Of a DNA stretch of 64,000 nucleotides, positions 26,385-37,934 are shown one piece after another. The notes under the pieces were generated by a model. That model was given only the letters and a program-made list of their open reading frames with translations, searched no databases and was not told the origin of the DNA. The translations under genes and the position numbers were made by a program. How positions within the stretch are numbered: position 1 is the first letter of the stretch; each line of letters starts with the position of its first letter. Origin of the DNA: Acidithiobacillus ferruginosus (GTDB lineage Bacteria > Pseudomonadota > Gammaproteobacteria > Acidithiobacillales > Acidithiobacillaceae); contig NZ_JABBDR010000167.1 in the NCBI RefSeq assembly GCF_018854495.1, positions 1-64,000 of the forward strand, read 5' to 3'.

Positions 26385-27038
26385 TTAGCCTTGGGCAGCC
26401 AGCAGGTTCCAACCATGGGCATCTTCCGGGCCGAAGCACTGGGCATAATCATTACAAACATCGCAACTGGGTGCCTGGCAGAGCCGGACTTCAGCCTGGT
26501 CACACAACTGCTTATAAAAGAACTTCTTCCATTTCATGTTGCCGGTATTTTTGAAATGCAGTCCCGGAAAATGGCGTTTAATAATGTCACTGAGGTCCTC
26601 ACGATTCGTCAGGCCCAGGTCCTGCCACAAGTGATCATCGCCCAGGCATCCCGCAGCGAGAATGGCCGCTACCCACTCTGTGGCCTGATTAACGCTGGCA
26701 CGATGATCCAGCAAGAGCTTCACCAGATCGCCTGTTTCCTCATTGCGCGCGGACACTTTGTTTTCTTTCCCCAGGCATTGGCACAGAAAGGTCCCGCCTG
26801 CAGCGCTATGGAGATAGACCTTCGTGCATTGTGCGGTCGAGCGCGATGCCTCTATCTGCGGGAAATAACGAGAAAACAGATGGCTCAGTTGCCTGATCTC
26901 CAGGCCAAGCGCCATGCTGATGTTGCCCTGGCGTTCCATGGCGCGATGGCTGATGCATAGCGCAAAAAAGCGCGCGTCAGAGAATGCCTCATCCGGGTTG
27001 CGACCGGACATCAGAATGTCATATATGGCAGTCTTCAT
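26385..27038 (-). CDS. nifQ: NifQ, molybdenum donor for FeMo-co
   Basis: 217 residues. The C terminus holds the NifQ cysteine signature C-x4-C-x2-C-x5-C (CQAPSCDVCNDYAQC). NifQ carries a Mo-Fe-S cluster and passes molybdenum to NifEN. ATG 27038 (MKTAIYDIL) was chosen because the upstream in-frame sequence is the fdxB gene end. Confidence 0.94.
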   Translation of the reverse strand: MKTAIYDILMSGRNPDEAFSDARFFALCISHRAMERQGNISMALGLEIRQLSHLFSRYFPQIEASRSTAQCTKVYLHSAAGGTFLCQCLGKENKVSARNEETGDLVKLLLDHRASVNQATEWVAAILAAGCLGDDHLWQDLGLTNREDLSDIIKRHFPGLHFKNTGNMKWKKFFYKQLCDQAEVRLCQAPSCDVCNDYAQCFGPEDAHGWNLLAAQG

Positions 27039-27060
27039 GAATGCATTCCCCCTGAATGCG

Positions 27061-27369
27061 TTACGCCGAGACGCTGACCGCCAAGGACATGGATGCGTGG
27101 GTATAGCAGTCCTTGGGGCAAACCCGGGAGCAGGCCTCGCAGCCAATGCATTTTTCCGGATGCGCAATGGTCATGAATTTGCGCTCTGCCTCGTCATCGT
27201 CTGCCGCCACCAGTTCCCCCTCTTCAGTGATACCAATAAGGTTCAGCACATCCCGACCGCAGGCGCGGAAACAACGCCCGCAGCCGATGCACTTTTCCTC
27301 ATTGATATGTTCGACAAACTGGGGGGTCCAGCCAAGCCCGCCCTTGGTGATGCCGGTTATGTCGTGCAT
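27061..27369 (-). CDS. fdxB: FdxB-type nif ferredoxin III, 2[4Fe-4S]
   Basis: 102 residues with two cluster motifs, [14 protein letters not shown] and [15 protein letters not shown], separated by an acidic spacer. This matches the ferredoxin III family encoded between nifX-type genes and nifQ in many diazotrophs. It probably gives electrons to cofactor assembly. Confidence 0.94.
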   Translation of the reverse strand: MHDITGITKGGLGWTPQFVEHINEEKCIGCGRCFRACGRDVLNLIGITEEGELVAADDDEAERKFMTIAHPEKCIGCEACSRVCPKDCYTHASMSLAVSVSA

Positions 27370-27373
27370 GCCG

Positions 27374-27637
27374 TCATCCCCCGGGGAAGGATGCGAGCCG
27401 TGCCCTGGCCGCCGTCAGATCGCGATAGGCAGCGTAGGTACGATTCGCCAGTTCCAGAATATTCTCCCAGCCGACGGGCAAATCTTCGGCCAGATCGTGA
27501 AGATCCATTTTGGCCTGGGTGGCCTGGGCATTGAGCCGTTTTATTTCTATTTTCAGTGCGTCCTTTTCGTCCACAATCAACTCCCAGTGATTGGTCTGTT
27601 CCTCTACTACCGGTAACATCTCCATAAATACAGACAT
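27374..27637 (-). CDS. DUF683-family (CCE_0567-like) nif protein
   Basis: 87 residues, mostly two long helices. The segment [18 protein letters not shown] followed by AYRDL is the family signature. These small helical proteins are almost always encoded beside nifX/DUF269 and may bind metal through His. An alternative start is the second Met (codon 5). It lies 4 bp before fdxB. Confidence 0.88.
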   Translation of the reverse strand: MSVFMEMLPVVEEQTNHWELIVDEKDALKIEIKRLNAQATQAKMDLHDLAEDLPVGWENILELANRTYAAYRDLTAARARLASFPGG

Positions 27638-27694
27638 GGCGTCATACTCCTATGCGCTGATGAACCATAAGCGTGAGCTACGCTGGTTCAAGGA

Positions 27695-28571
<877 letters not shown>

Positions 28572-28623
28572 GGTGCCTCCTGGGCTTTGACCAGATAAAA
28601 AGTGACTACTGCGTTCCACATCC

Positions 28624-29985
28624 TTAACCAAACGCAAACGGCGCATGTGCATCGTGATCCTCCGTGGGTAGTGGCCAGCTATCCGGGCGATTTTCTTCTT
28701 CCTGTGCCATTAACAGGTTGCCGATCTCGAAGGTCAGATCGCGGGCACCGCGATAGCCGAGGGACAGGCGATGGGCGGCGCCGAGCTGGTCAAAAATAGG
28801 CAGTCCCATGCGCAGGAAAGCGATATTCAGCCGCGCCGCCGCCTGCCGTCCATGGGAGTGGGTGATGAGCAAGTCACATCCGGCACTCCGGGCCTCCAGG
28901 TCCTCCAGATCACCGATGAGCACTTCCTCACAAGGCATCTGTTCGAGTAGCGGCGAGTGGGTGGTGGTTACCGCGGCAGTGATGATCGCCCCCATTTCGC
29001 TGAACCACGATCCGATATTCCAGAGCAGGTCAGGCTCGGCGCCGATGGCGATTTTTTTGCCGCCGAAGAAAAAATGACTGTCGAGCATGGCGTCGATCAC
29101 CTGACTGCGTTGGCGACGATATTTGCCGGGTACCGGTTGTCCGCTCAACTGACTCAGGCAGTCCAATAACTGATCCGTCGCTTCGATGCCGGTAATGCGA
29201 TCGAAGAGCACATAAGGCTGGCCGGTCTTGGCCATCAGGGCTTCTGCTCCAGGACGCATTTGTTCGCCCAGGGCAATGGTCAGTTCCGCCTCACCCATGC
29301 GCCGGATGGCCTCCACTGGTGTGCCGCCCAGGGTGTTGGGTGTGAAGTCGTCCGGAATGTGGCCGTCCATGGATCCGGAAATATCGGGCAGGATGGTCGC
29401 CTCCAGCCCGAAGGATTCACTGATCTCCCGGAGTTCTTCGATGTCCGCAGCGGTGAGGTGGGACCCCACGAGGAAGTTGACGGAACCCTCCCGGCGCGCG
29501 CTGCTGGGTTCCGCCAGCCCTTTCACCATGCTCTCCACGGCCTTTGCCCAGCCATCCTGAAAAGCGTCCTTGAAGTCTGGAGTAGAGACGTAAACCAGAG
29601 CTAACCGGTCTAGTTCGGGATGGGTGGCGCGAAAATTTTTGAGATAGCCATCCACATCATCGCCTTTGGTTTCGGTGACGCCGGTGGAACAGATGCCGAT
29701 GATGGCTGGTTTGGTGCGCTGTTGAATATTGAGGATGGCACTACCGATATTGTCCAGCCCGCCCATGACCGTCGCCACCTCACTCATGGCGGTGGTCTGC
29801 ATGGGAATGCCCTCATTGAAATGTCGCTGAAAGAGTACCAGACCAAAGGCGGTACAGCCCTGGGAACCATGCAGCATGGGCATGCAGTCGGCAATGCCCA
29901 TGAACGCCAAGGCGCCGCCAATGGGCTGGCTCATTTTGAGGGGGTTGACCGTGCATGCTTTGCGGCTCTGAATGACGGTGCTCAT
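28624..29985 (-). CDS. nifN: NifN, FeMo-co assembly scaffold subunit
   Basis: 453 residues of the nitrogenase component 1 superfamily, with CTVNPLKMSQPIGGALAFMG and MLHGSQGCTAFG near the N terminus (cluster Cys). With NifE it forms the heterotetramer on which FeMo-co is completed. ATG 29985 overlaps the nifE stop as ATGA. Confidence 0.96.
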   Translation of the reverse strand: MSTVIQSRKACTVNPLKMSQPIGGALAFMGIADCMPMLHGSQGCTAFGLVLFQRHFNEGIPMQTTAMSEVATVMGGLDNIGSAILNIQQRTKPAIIGICSTGVTETKGDDVDGYLKNFRATHPELDRLALVYVSTPDFKDAFQDGWAKAVESMVKGLAEPSSARREGSVNFLVGSHLTAADIEELREISESFGLEATILPDISGSMDGHIPDDFTPNTLGGTPVEAIRRMGEAELTIALGEQMRPGAEALMAKTGQPYVLFDRITGIEATDQLLDCLSQLSGQPVPGKYRRQRSQVIDAMLDSHFFFGGKKIAIGAEPDLLWNIGSWFSEMGAIITAAVTTTHSPLLEQMPCEEVLIGDLEDLEARSAGCDLLITHSHGRQAAARLNIAFLRMGLPIFDQLGAAHRLSLGYRGARDLTFEIGNLLMAQEEENRPDSWPLPTEDHDAHAPFAFG

Positions 29986-31373
29986 GTCTGTGCCTCCCGC
30001 ATATCCCATGGCGCGGGTTTGCGCAACAAGGGCCACATGGGGTTGTAGAGCGCCAAATCGATCTGTTTCACCAGGTTGACCATCCCTTCATAACCGTTAT
30101 AGGCGTGATGGCGTTCCTGGTTGATGTCCACCCAGGGCATTTTGTTTTTGAGGGCGGCAAATTGTGAACGTCCGCCCGACAGCAATACATCCGCACGCGC
30201 CTCCTGAAACATTTTGTACATTTCCCGGGGCGTCAGGTCATCTATCATATGCGCGTCCTGACCCATGATTTCCTTAATTTTTTCCTTGTCTTCCTTAGTG
30301 GATTTCTTGACGCTGGTCCCCACCACCTCCATCCCGCCTTCCTGCAATGCAGACACCACCGACCAGGATTTGACGCCCCCCGTAAAGAGCAACACGCGTT
30401 TGCCGCGCAGGCGATGGGTATATTCGGCGATACGCTGCCAGGCTCTTGCCTCTTCCTGGGCGATCAGTGCTTCGGTGCGGTCGTGGAGTTCTGCGGGGGC
30501 ACCCTGCTGGATCAGCAGGCGGGTGATCTCCCGGAGCGATTCCGTGGTATCGGAGATGCCATAAAATGACCCTTCAAAGAACGGAATCTGATAACGCTCT
30601 TCCATTTTGCGTGCGATATTGATCATGGATTTAGAGCAGACCATCATATTGGCCCTGGCGCGATGGGATTGCGCCACGTCGTGATATTTGGCGTCACCGC
30701 TGATGCAGCAGGTTACCCGAATCCCCAAATGATCGAGCAGCGGTTTGACCTGCCAGAGTTCACCGGAAAGATTGTATTCGCCAATGATATTGATGTCATA
30801 GGGCGTACTATATTCGGGCTCTTCCGTGCCGATCACATAATCCAGCAGGGCCTCTCCCGCCAGTTTGTTGCCGAGATTCTTGGCGCCGACAAAACCCGGG
30901 GCATTGACCGGAATAATGGGCTTTGCAAATTTTTGGCTCGCCGCTTTACAGACGGCTTCGATATCGTCACCGATCATCGCCGGCACACAAGTCTGATAGA
31001 CAAACACCGCCGGCGGATCGTATTTATCGATGACCTCTTTGATGGACTTGAAGAGGTGTTTTTCGCCGCCATAGACCACATCCAGTTCATTGATGTCGGT
31101 GGTAAAGCCGGTGCGATACAGTTGCGAACCAGACGATTTTGAACCGCGGTTATCCCAGGAGTTGCCCTCACAGGCGATGGGACCGTGGACCAGGTGGGCG
31201 ACGTCGGTAATGGGTTGCAGGGCAATTTTTGCCCCATCGAAAGCGCAACCGCCGGCCGCGCCGCCCGGCTGCAACGCCTTGGTGCAGCCCTTCTTGCGCT
31301 CTTTGTCGGACTTGCTCTGGTTTTTGCTGCATCCCGGCTCATTAAAAACGTCCTGGATTTTGTTCTGCAACAT
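29982..31373 (-). CDS. nifE: NifE, FeMo-co assembly scaffold subunit
   Basis: 463 residues, related to NifD. It has CAFDGAKIALQPITDVAHLV, GPIACEGNSWDNRGS and YQTCVPAMIGDDI, the cluster-ligand regions, and lacks the NifD His ligand context. It lies 18 bp after the ferredoxin gene at 31392. Partner of NifN. Confidence 0.97.
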   Translation of the reverse strand: MLQNKIQDVFNEPGCSKNQSKSDKERKKGCTKALQPGGAAGGCAFDGAKIALQPITDVAHLVHGPIACEGNSWDNRGSKSSGSQLYRTGFTTDINELDVVYGGEKHLFKSIKEVIDKYDPPAVFVYQTCVPAMIGDDIEAVCKAASQKFAKPIIPVNAPGFVGAKNLGNKLAGEALLDYVIGTEEPEYSTPYDINIIGEYNLSGELWQVKPLLDHLGIRVTCCISGDAKYHDVAQSHRARANMMVCSKSMINIARKMEERYQIPFFEGSFYGISDTTESLREITRLLIQQGAPAELHDRTEALIAQEEARAWQRIAEYTHRLRGKRVLLFTGGVKSWSVVSALQEGGMEVVGTSVKKSTKEDKEKIKEIMGQDAHMIDDLTPREMYKMFQEARADVLLSGGRSQFAALKNKMPWVDINQERHHAYNGYEGMVNLVKQIDLALYNPMWPLLRKPAPWDMREAQT

Positions 31374-31391
31374 AACGCACCTCCTGGTAAG

Positions 31392-31736
31392 TCAGAATGC
31401 GACAAAGAATTGATCACCGCTTCCCACTATGCACTGGCAGGCCAGCCGCCAATATGGTCCTTTCCACGGTTTCTGGCCGTCACTGGCCAGCATGGCGGGG
31501 AGCTTGCCGAGGCACTGCAACGTTTGCTTTTCAAAAGCATTCAGACACAACTGCTGTTGCTTGCCCTGTGGGGTCACCCGTACCGCGCAAGTTCCGCAAA
31601 GACCTTTCTGACAATGGACGGGCAGGGGTACATTCCATATGCGGGCCATCTTCAGGAGAGAGATGGGCTGATGGTTGCGACAGGACATTGACCAGTCACC
31701 CCCGATACGCGGTGAAATAAATTGCACCTGTCCCAT
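31392..31736 (-). CDS. [2Fe-2S] ferredoxin in the nifK-nifE gap
   Basis: 114 residues of plant-type fold with CQKGLCGTCAV and a late ACQCIVG, giving the four ligands. It belongs to the pair of ferredoxins between nifK and nifE that is known from Acidithiobacillus ferrooxidans. It lies 24 bp after its neighbour and shares the ending pattern WRLACQ-x-IV with it, so the two arose by duplication. Confidence 0.9.
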   Translation of the reverse strand: MGQVQFISPRIGGDWSMSCRNHQPISLLKMARIWNVPLPVHCQKGLCGTCAVRVTPQGKQQQLCLNAFEKQTLQCLGKLPAMLASDGQKPWKGPYWRLACQCIVGSGDQFFVAF

Positions 31737-31760
31737 CGCTCTATCCTCACGAAATAAAAT

Positions 31761-32105
31761 TCAGAGCCTTACCAGAATGTCTTCATCGCGCACGATGTAC
31801 TGGCATGCCAGGCGCCATGGTGGGGGCATGTCCCTCACCTCCGCATCTTCAATTTGTTGTTTGCTGATTTTTCCAGAAAACCGAAGAACCGTTTTTTCCT
31901 TTTCAGTTAGGTGAATAGCCATGGGTGTATCTGCCATCACCACCACTTGTATGGAGCAAGATCCACATTCACCATTTTCGCATTCAAACTCGATCGGCAC
32001 CTTATGCGCCTTGGCTACGGATAATAGGGTATGACAATCCCCCGCTGTCGCATAAACCGTGAGATCCTTGGCCATTTTGGGGGAGGTGAAAGTGACATCT
32101 GCCAT
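31761..32105 (-). CDS. [2Fe-2S] ferredoxin after nifK
   Basis: 114 residues with CENGECGSCSIQVV and WRLACQYIV, a plant-type [2Fe-2S] ferredoxin. ATG 32105 (MADVTFTSPK) was chosen because the upstream in-frame sequence is the nifK end. A stem-loop lies between it and nifK. Likely an electron carrier for the Fe protein or for NifEN. Confidence 0.9.
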   Translation of the reverse strand: MADVTFTSPKMAKDLTVYATAGDCHTLLSVAKAHKVPIEFECENGECGSCSIQVVVMADTPMAIHLTEKEKTVLRFSGKISKQQIEDAEVRDMPPPWRLACQYIVRDEDILVRL

Positions 32106-32123
32106 GCTGCTGCTCCTTGAGAG

Positions 32124-32143
32124 GCGGCGCCAATGCGCCGCCG
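32124..32143 (-). other. stem-loop after nifK
   Basis: Perfect 8-bp GC-rich arms GGCGGCGC and GCGCCGCC around CAAT, 23 bp downstream of the nifK stop. There is no T run, so it is more likely an mRNA stabiliser or partial terminator than a full stop. Confidence 0.7.
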
Positions 32144-32166
32144 GATAGCCGATAAGGCCTTGGCGA

Positions 32167-33726
32167 TTAACGAATAATGTCGAAACTGTAATCGCTCTGG
32201 CTCGGCACATTACTGTTGTTGTCGATCTCATCAAAAATCTTGTCCAATATGCGAACCAGCATATTCAGGCCGCCCTGATAACCCCAAATGGGATAACGGT
32301 GATGATGGTGGCGATCGAAGATCGGGAAGCCGTAACGGATAAGGGGCGTGCCCGTATCGCGTTCCAGATATTTCCCGTAGGTATTGCCGAAGAGGAAATC
32401 CACCGGCTCGGTGAACAGCAGACTGCGCATATGCCAGAGATCCTTGCCGGCATAGACATGACAATCCTTGCCGAAGGGTGAACTGTCGAACAGCGCCTGC
32501 ACCTTCTCCGCCCAATGCTTGGACCCATTGGTAGCCAGTACATGGGTGGGTTCGCCGCCCAGTTCCATCAGGAAGGCCGCCAGACCGAGGCACTGATCCG
32601 GATCACCGTATATGGCGAACTTTTTGCCATGAATGTGCGCCGTGGAATCCGCAATGGCATCCACCAGGCGCCCGCGTTCCTTTTTCAGTTCATCGGGAAT
32701 CGCTTTGCCGCTGACACGGGACAATTCCATAATGAATTTATCCGTACCCGATACGCCGATGGGGCAATTCAGGGCGACGACTTCCTGACCGTGCTCTGCA
32801 ATGAAAGGCAAAGTCTTTTCCGTGCAATATTCCTGCATGGAGAAAGTGGCCTTGGCATTCAGGGCTGCGGCCGTATCTTCCAGAGTGGTGCCGCCATCAT
32901 ACATGCGGAATTTCCCGTCGCTCGGCGTATCAAAGACATCGCTGGTGTCGGCCAGGATCGTATATTCCAGGTTCATGAGATCCAGGATGCGCTTCACTTC
33001 CCGGGTGTTGCCGACGGTATATCCGTCAAAGCCGCCAATGAAGTTGATCTTCTCGTTGGGTTCGCGCACGAGTGCTGGTACGGTACCCGCCTTGCCGTCC
33101 CAAAAATGCGCCAGTACACCCTTCAGAGCATTGTCATAGCCGGTGATATGGCTGCCAACAAACGCCGGAGTATGGGCGAAAGGCACATCATATTCTTCTG
33201 GTATGCTGCCCTTTTCCTTGGAGGTTTTGATGAAGGCGTTCAGGTCGTCACCGATCACTTCCGCCATACAGGTGGTGGAAACGGCGATCATCTTGGGTTT
33301 GTACATGGTGTAGGCATTGGCGAGTCCGTCAACCATGTTGTTGAGGCCGCCGAATACTGCGGCATCTTCGGTCATGGAAGACGACACACAGGAGGTGGGC
33401 TCCTTGAAATGCCGGCTCAGGTGACTGCGATAATAGGCGACACAACCCTGCGAACCATGCACAAAAGGCAAGGTGCTCTCAAAACCCACCGCCGCAAACA
33501 CGGCACCCAGGGGCTGGCAGGCCTTGGCCGGATTTACCGTCAAGGCCTCACGGGCGAAATTCTTTTCCCGATAATCCCACGTCTTTGTCCATTCACGGAC
33601 CTGCACGAGCTTGTCCGGTGGTACCGAGTTTTCAAATTGTTCCTTCTTGTTCTTGAACATTTCCTGGTATTCCGGTTCACGGAACAGATTGAAGTGATCA
33701 AGCACTTTTTCAGCATTCTGACTCAT
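32167..33726 (-). CDS. nifK: NifK, nitrogenase MoFe protein beta subunit
   Basis: 519 residues. P-cluster ligands are in place: [23 protein letters not shown] and [11 protein letters not shown]. NifK pairs with NifD in the alpha2-beta2 MoFe protein that reduces N2. ATG 33726 ([10 protein letters not shown]) was chosen; GAGGAATATCGCC lies upstream. The ending SYDFDIIR is typical. Confidence 0.98.
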   Translation of the reverse strand: MSQNAEKVLDHFNLFREPEYQEMFKNKKEQFENSVPPDKLVQVREWTKTWDYREKNFAREALTVNPAKACQPLGAVFAAVGFESTLPFVHGSQGCVAYYRSHLSRHFKEPTSCVSSSMTEDAAVFGGLNNMVDGLANAYTMYKPKMIAVSTTCMAEVIGDDLNAFIKTSKEKGSIPEEYDVPFAHTPAFVGSHITGYDNALKGVLAHFWDGKAGTVPALVREPNEKINFIGGFDGYTVGNTREVKRILDLMNLEYTILADTSDVFDTPSDGKFRMYDGGTTLEDTAAALNAKATFSMQEYCTEKTLPFIAEHGQEVVALNCPIGVSGTDKFIMELSRVSGKAIPDELKKERGRLVDAIADSTAHIHGKKFAIYGDPDQCLGLAAFLMELGGEPTHVLATNGSKHWAEKVQALFDSSPFGKDCHVYAGKDLWHMRSLLFTEPVDFLFGNTYGKYLERDTGTPLIRYGFPIFDRHHHHRYPIWGYQGGLNMLVRILDKIFDEIDNNSNVPSQSDYSFDIIR

Positions 33727-33777
33727 GGCGATATTCCTCATTTGATCGTTGGGGCGGTCCGTTATCCGCCGATAAGC

Positions 33778-33795
33778 GGGCGGCCTGTGCCGCCC
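33778..33795 (-). other. stem-loop between nifD and nifK
   Basis: GGGCGGC and GCCGCCC arms around CTGT, starting 10 bp after the nifD stop. It sits in the 78-bp nifD-nifK gap, which also holds a second TTATC/GATAA stem. Confidence 0.65.
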
Positions 33796-33804
33796 CCACG
33801 GTAC

Positions 33805-35280
33805 TTACTCCCAGGGCGTTTTGGTCAAGCTCCACACGGGATTGTTGATGGCCATATCCATATCCCGAGCGAAGATGGCGAAGCCATCATAGCCGTGATA
33901 AGGGCCGGAATAGTCCCAGGAGTGCATCTGCCGGAAGGGTACGCCCATCTTCTGGAAGACATATTTTTCCTTGATGCCGGAACCCACGAGATCGGGCTGG
34001 ATGCTTTCCACCATCTTTTCAAACTCGTAACCGGTCACGTCGTCATAAATCAGCGTGCCGTCTTTCACATAATGGGTGGTACGCTGATAGTCGTCGTTGT
34101 GGCCGAATTCATAACCGGTTCCCACCACGTTCATACCGAGATCTTCATAGGCACCAATGACATGGCGAGGACGCAAGCCACCGACAAAAAGCATGACCGT
34201 TCTGCCTTCCAGGCGCGGCCGGTATTTGGCGATCACTTCTTCGGTGAGGCGGTTGTACTTCTCAATAACCCGTTCCGCGCCTTCCTTGATGTGATCATCA
34301 AAATAACTGGCAATCGTCCGCAAAGACTCGGCAATTTTGGAAGGTCCGAAGAAGTTGTACTCGACCCACGGCACGCCATGCTTTTCTTCCATATAGCGGG
34401 AGATATAGTTCATGGAACGATAGCAGTGCAGGACATTCAATTTGGCCATGGGGGTGTTCTCCAGTTCCGCCAGAGAACCATCACCGGACCACTGGGCAAT
34501 CACCCGCAGACCCATTTCTTCCAGCAGGATGCGTGAACTCCAGGCATCGCCGCCGATGTTATAGTCACCAATAATGGCAACATCATAAGGAGTCTTTTCA
34601 AAAACCTTGGGTTCCGCACCCTGTTTCTCGAAGACATAGTCGCGGATGCTGTCGTTGGCGATATGGTGGCCGAGCGATTGGGATACCCCCCGAAAGCCCT
34701 CACAACGCACCGGAACAATGGTCTTTCCACCAAATTCCTTCGACTTCTTCTTGGATACCGCTTCGATGTCGTCTCCGATCAGGCCGATGGGGCATTCCGA
34801 TTGCACGGTAATACCGTGGTTCAGCGGGAAGAGATCCTCGATTTCATCCATGATCTTTTCGAGCTTCTTGTCACCGCCGAAAACGATGTCTTTTTCCTGA
34901 AAATCGGATGTGAATTGCATGGTTACGAAGGTATCCACACCCGTGGTGCCAATATAATAGTTGCGTCGTGAGCCCCAGGAATACTGCCCGCAACCGACTG
35001 GCCCATGGGAAATATGAATCATGTCCTTGATCGGACCCCAGACGACGCCCTTGGAACCCGCATAGGCACAACCACGAATGGTCATGACGCCAGGCACCGA
35101 CTTGATATTGGATTTGACGCCACAATCCGATTTTCCCTCCTCATAAGCGCCCAAGTGTTTGGCGCGTCTTTTGGCGGTTTTTTCCGGATAGACCTTGAGA
35201 ACTTCGTCAATCAGGGCACGATTCCGCGTTTTGGTTTCCGCGACGATCTGCTCCCGGGTTTCTTCAGCGGTAATGCTCAT
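33805..35280 (-). CDS. nifD: NifD, nitrogenase MoFe protein alpha subunit
   Basis: 491 residues. P-cluster ligands [23 protein letters not shown] and [10 protein letters not shown] are present, as are the FeMo-co ligands: Cys in [10 protein letters not shown] and His in [15 protein letters not shown]. This is the Mo-type enzyme, with no sign of V- or Fe-only forms. ATG 35280 was chosen; a GTG one codon earlier is possible. Confidence 0.98.
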   Translation of the reverse strand: MSITAEETREQIVAETKTRNRALIDEVLKVYPEKTAKRRAKHLGAYEEGKSDCGVKSNIKSVPGVMTIRGCAYAGSKGVVWGPIKDMIHISHGPVGCGQYSWGSRRNYYIGTTGVDTFVTMQFTSDFQEKDIVFGGDKKLEKIMDEIEDLFPLNHGITVQSECPIGLIGDDIEAVSKKKSKEFGGKTIVPVRCEGFRGVSQSLGHHIANDSIRDYVFEKQGAEPKVFEKTPYDVAIIGDYNIGGDAWSSRILLEEMGLRVIAQWSGDGSLAELENTPMAKLNVLHCYRSMNYISRYMEEKHGVPWVEYNFFGPSKIAESLRTIASYFDDHIKEGAERVIEKYNRLTEEVIAKYRPRLEGRTVMLFVGGLRPRHVIGAYEDLGMNVVGTGYEFGHNDDYQRTTHYVKDGTLIYDDVTGYEFEKMVESIQPDLVGSGIKEKYVFQKMGVPFRQMHSWDYSGPYHGYDGFAIFARDMDMAINNPVWSLTKTPWE

Positions 35281-35307
35281 CACATCTCTCCTTTAGCGAG
35301 AAAAAGT

Positions 35308-35337
35308 GAGGGCAGCCCCATACCGGCGGATGCCCTC
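35308..35337 (-). other. stem-loop between nifH and nifD
   Basis: Arms GAGGGCA and TGCCCTC in the 63-bp nifH-nifD gap. A hairpin here is common in diazotrophs and is linked to higher nifH transcript levels. Confidence 0.65.
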
Positions 35338-35343
35338 GGGTAT

Positions 35344-36387
<1,044 letters not shown>

Positions 36388-36406
36388 TTAGTGAACCCCG
36401 GCGGGC

Positions 36407-36422
36407 TGTTTGAAAACCTACA
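36407..36422. promoter_or_regulatory. NifA site 1 upstream of nifH
   Basis: TGTTTGAAAACCTACA, a perfect TGT-N10-ACA, 72 bp upstream of the nifH -24 box. Confidence 0.85.
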
Positions 36423-36436
36423 AAATGCAGTTTCTA

Positions 36437-36452
36437 TGTCAGGAACCCCACA
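36437..36452. promoter_or_regulatory. NifA site 2 upstream of nifH
   Basis: TGTCAGGAACCCCACA, a second perfect site exactly 30 bp from the first (about three helical turns, same face). It could also serve the divergent promoter at 36628. The 458-bp gap 36235-36692 is the shared control region of nifH and the regulatory operon and holds no gene. Confidence 0.82.
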
Positions 36453-36627
36453 GCATGGACCGACTTATGCAATGCACCGCGCGGCCATTGAGTCATGGGA
36501 GCGACCTGGTGAAGGCCCAACAAACTCAGTTTTGTTTGAATGACTTAGTATCGTGTCTGGTCGACGGAAAGTTTTTTGCCATCCGACGGGGAGTCATTCG
36601 GAATCCGAACGCTGGGCCGGAAATATA

Positions 36628-36643
36628 TGGCATAGAACTTGCA
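36628..36643 (+). promoter_or_regulatory. sigma-54 promoter of the pseudo-receiver-draT-draG-nifA operon
   Basis: TGGCATAGAACTTGCA, with correct spacing and TTGCA. Predicted start near 36654, about 40 bases before 36693. The nearest NifA sites are about 175-220 bp upstream. It suggests that nifA is at least partly autoregulated. Confidence 0.75.
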
Positions 36644-36692
36644 CTGATTTCCTATTCAAGCAGGAAGGCTTGCTCAGTTTTGGGAGGACGAT

Positions 36693-37079
36693 ATGCAAAT
36701 CGGTGTGGATTGTAATCTCGCGGTGGGTAATCGGCGCATTTTTGTGCTGGATGCGGATGAAATCGGGCGCATGGCCGTGCAATTCATGCTTCATGACGAA
36801 TATGAAACCCACGAAATCGCCAGTCTCCAGGCCGCCGTCGCCAAGGCTCAGGATTGGCCGCCGGACCTGATCATTCTCGGCGAGGCGCTGCTGGATGACG
36901 GCAGGTTGACCGTGGAGATGGTGAGCGAACAATTTCCCGATGCACGACTGATGCTCGTGGTGGGGGAAGCGCGTTCCGCCCTGAGCCAGCCTGTAGTCAG
37001 TAAAGGATTCGTGTTCCTCCATAAGCCCCTGCGGCTCGAAGATGTCCGCGCCAAGGTGGCTGCCGTATTGCAGAATTAG
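36693..37079 (+). CDS. pseudo-receiver domain protein
   Basis: 128 residues with a CheY-like fold. The acidic pair (D20, D22 in VLDADEIG) and the conserved Lys (K111 in FLHKPL) are present, but the phospho-acceptor Asp is replaced by Gly (G63 in LIILGEALLDDG) and the usual Thr/Ser is Gly (G91). It should not be phosphorylated. No output domain follows. As first gene before draT-draG-nifA, with GGGAGG upstream, it may act by protein contact, for example on NifA or DraT. That is inference. Confidence 0.85.
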   Translation: MQIGVDCNLAVGNRRIFVLDADEIGRMAVQFMLHDEYETHEIASLQAAVAKAQDWPPDLIILGEALLDDGRLTVEMVSEQFPDARLMLVVGEARSALSQPVVSKGFVFLHKPLRLEDVRAKVAAVLQN

Positions 37080-37097
37080 TCGTCGCAGGGACGCTTT

Positions 37098-37925
37098 TTG
37101 TCGGCAGCGAATCCACCGGAGGAGCAGCGCCCGGCCCGCGCACCGTCCGTCAATCTCGGTAGCAATCTGACCGGGATTCCGTCCGGGCTGTTGATCAGTG
37201 CGGAATTTCATGCGTTCCCGATGCCGCTACATATCGCCGGGGTGCGCGATGGGCACCCGGCACTTTTCCAGAGATTGTCTCTGGTGCGGGAACAGTGCGA
37301 GGCGGGACAGGTCTTCCAGGCGTACATGGAGGAGATTTTTGCTGGCGGGCCTGACCGGACGAAGGGCCGACGCTTCAGGGCCAGCTATTTACGCCTGCTC
37401 AAAGGTTGGGGATATGACAGCAATTCACCGGAAGGCGCGGTCATGAAGGGCTGGGTGGAGAGCCGGTTCGGGATTGCCCCGAATTTTCACAGACAGGTGA
37501 TCGGCCGTGTGGGTGATGCCGCTTGGATTCAGTATATGACCGACAAAATGTCGGGGCGATTTGATAACAATGCCATCTGGTTGCAGCTTGACCTTTTGTT
37601 TGAATTCGCACAATGGTCGGCGCGGCGTTTTCTGGCATCCGGACAACGGCACTTGCGTTTGTTCCGTGGAACCAACGATTTTGCCGAACATCCTATTCTC
37701 TGGAAAGCCGGAGCACGGCAGGGGGTGATCCGGCTGAACAACCTGGTATCCTTCAGCAGCGACCGGGACGTGGCCAGCGCATTCGGCGATTGCATACTGG
37801 AGGTGGAAGTACCTTTGGTAAAACTGCTCTTCTTCAAAGGCCTGCTGCCGTGTCGCGCACTTCAGGCGGAGAGCGAGTATCTGGTGATCGGCGGTGAATA
37901 CGCGGCACACATGCACTATTACTGA
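37098..37925 (+). CDS. draT: DraT, dinitrogenase reductase ADP-ribosyltransferase
   Basis: 275 residues. Family runs include FHAFPMPLHIAGVRD, LRLLKGWGYDSNSPEGAVMKG-type central sequence, and LRLFRGTNDF. DraT moves ADP-ribose from NAD to an Arg of NifH and switches nitrogenase off in response to ammonium or energy loss. The start is uncertain: TTG 37098 has AGGGA upstream; other non-ATG starts follow. It is 10 bp from draG. Confidence 0.94.
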   Translation: MSAANPPEEQRPARAPSVNLGSNLTGIPSGLLISAEFHAFPMPLHIAGVRDGHPALFQRLSLVREQCEAGQVFQAYMEEIFAGGPDRTKGRRFRASYLRLLKGWGYDSNSPEGAVMKGWVESRFGIAPNFHRQVIGRVGDAAWIQYMTDKMSGRFDNNAIWLQLDLLFEFAQWSARRFLASGQRHLRLFRGTNDFAEHPILWKAGARQGVIRLNNLVSFSSDRDVASAFGDCILEVEVPLVKLLFFKGLLPCRALQAESEYLVIGGEYAAHMHYY

Positions 37926-37934
37926 GGACGAGAA

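Noticed and set aside
32515-34536. A 673-codon plus-strand frame
   Set aside because: It is antisense to nifK and nifD, whose metal ligands are intact.
36453-36627. A further NifA site closer to the 36628 promoter
   Set aside because: No TGT-N10-ACA was found in this stretch on inspection.
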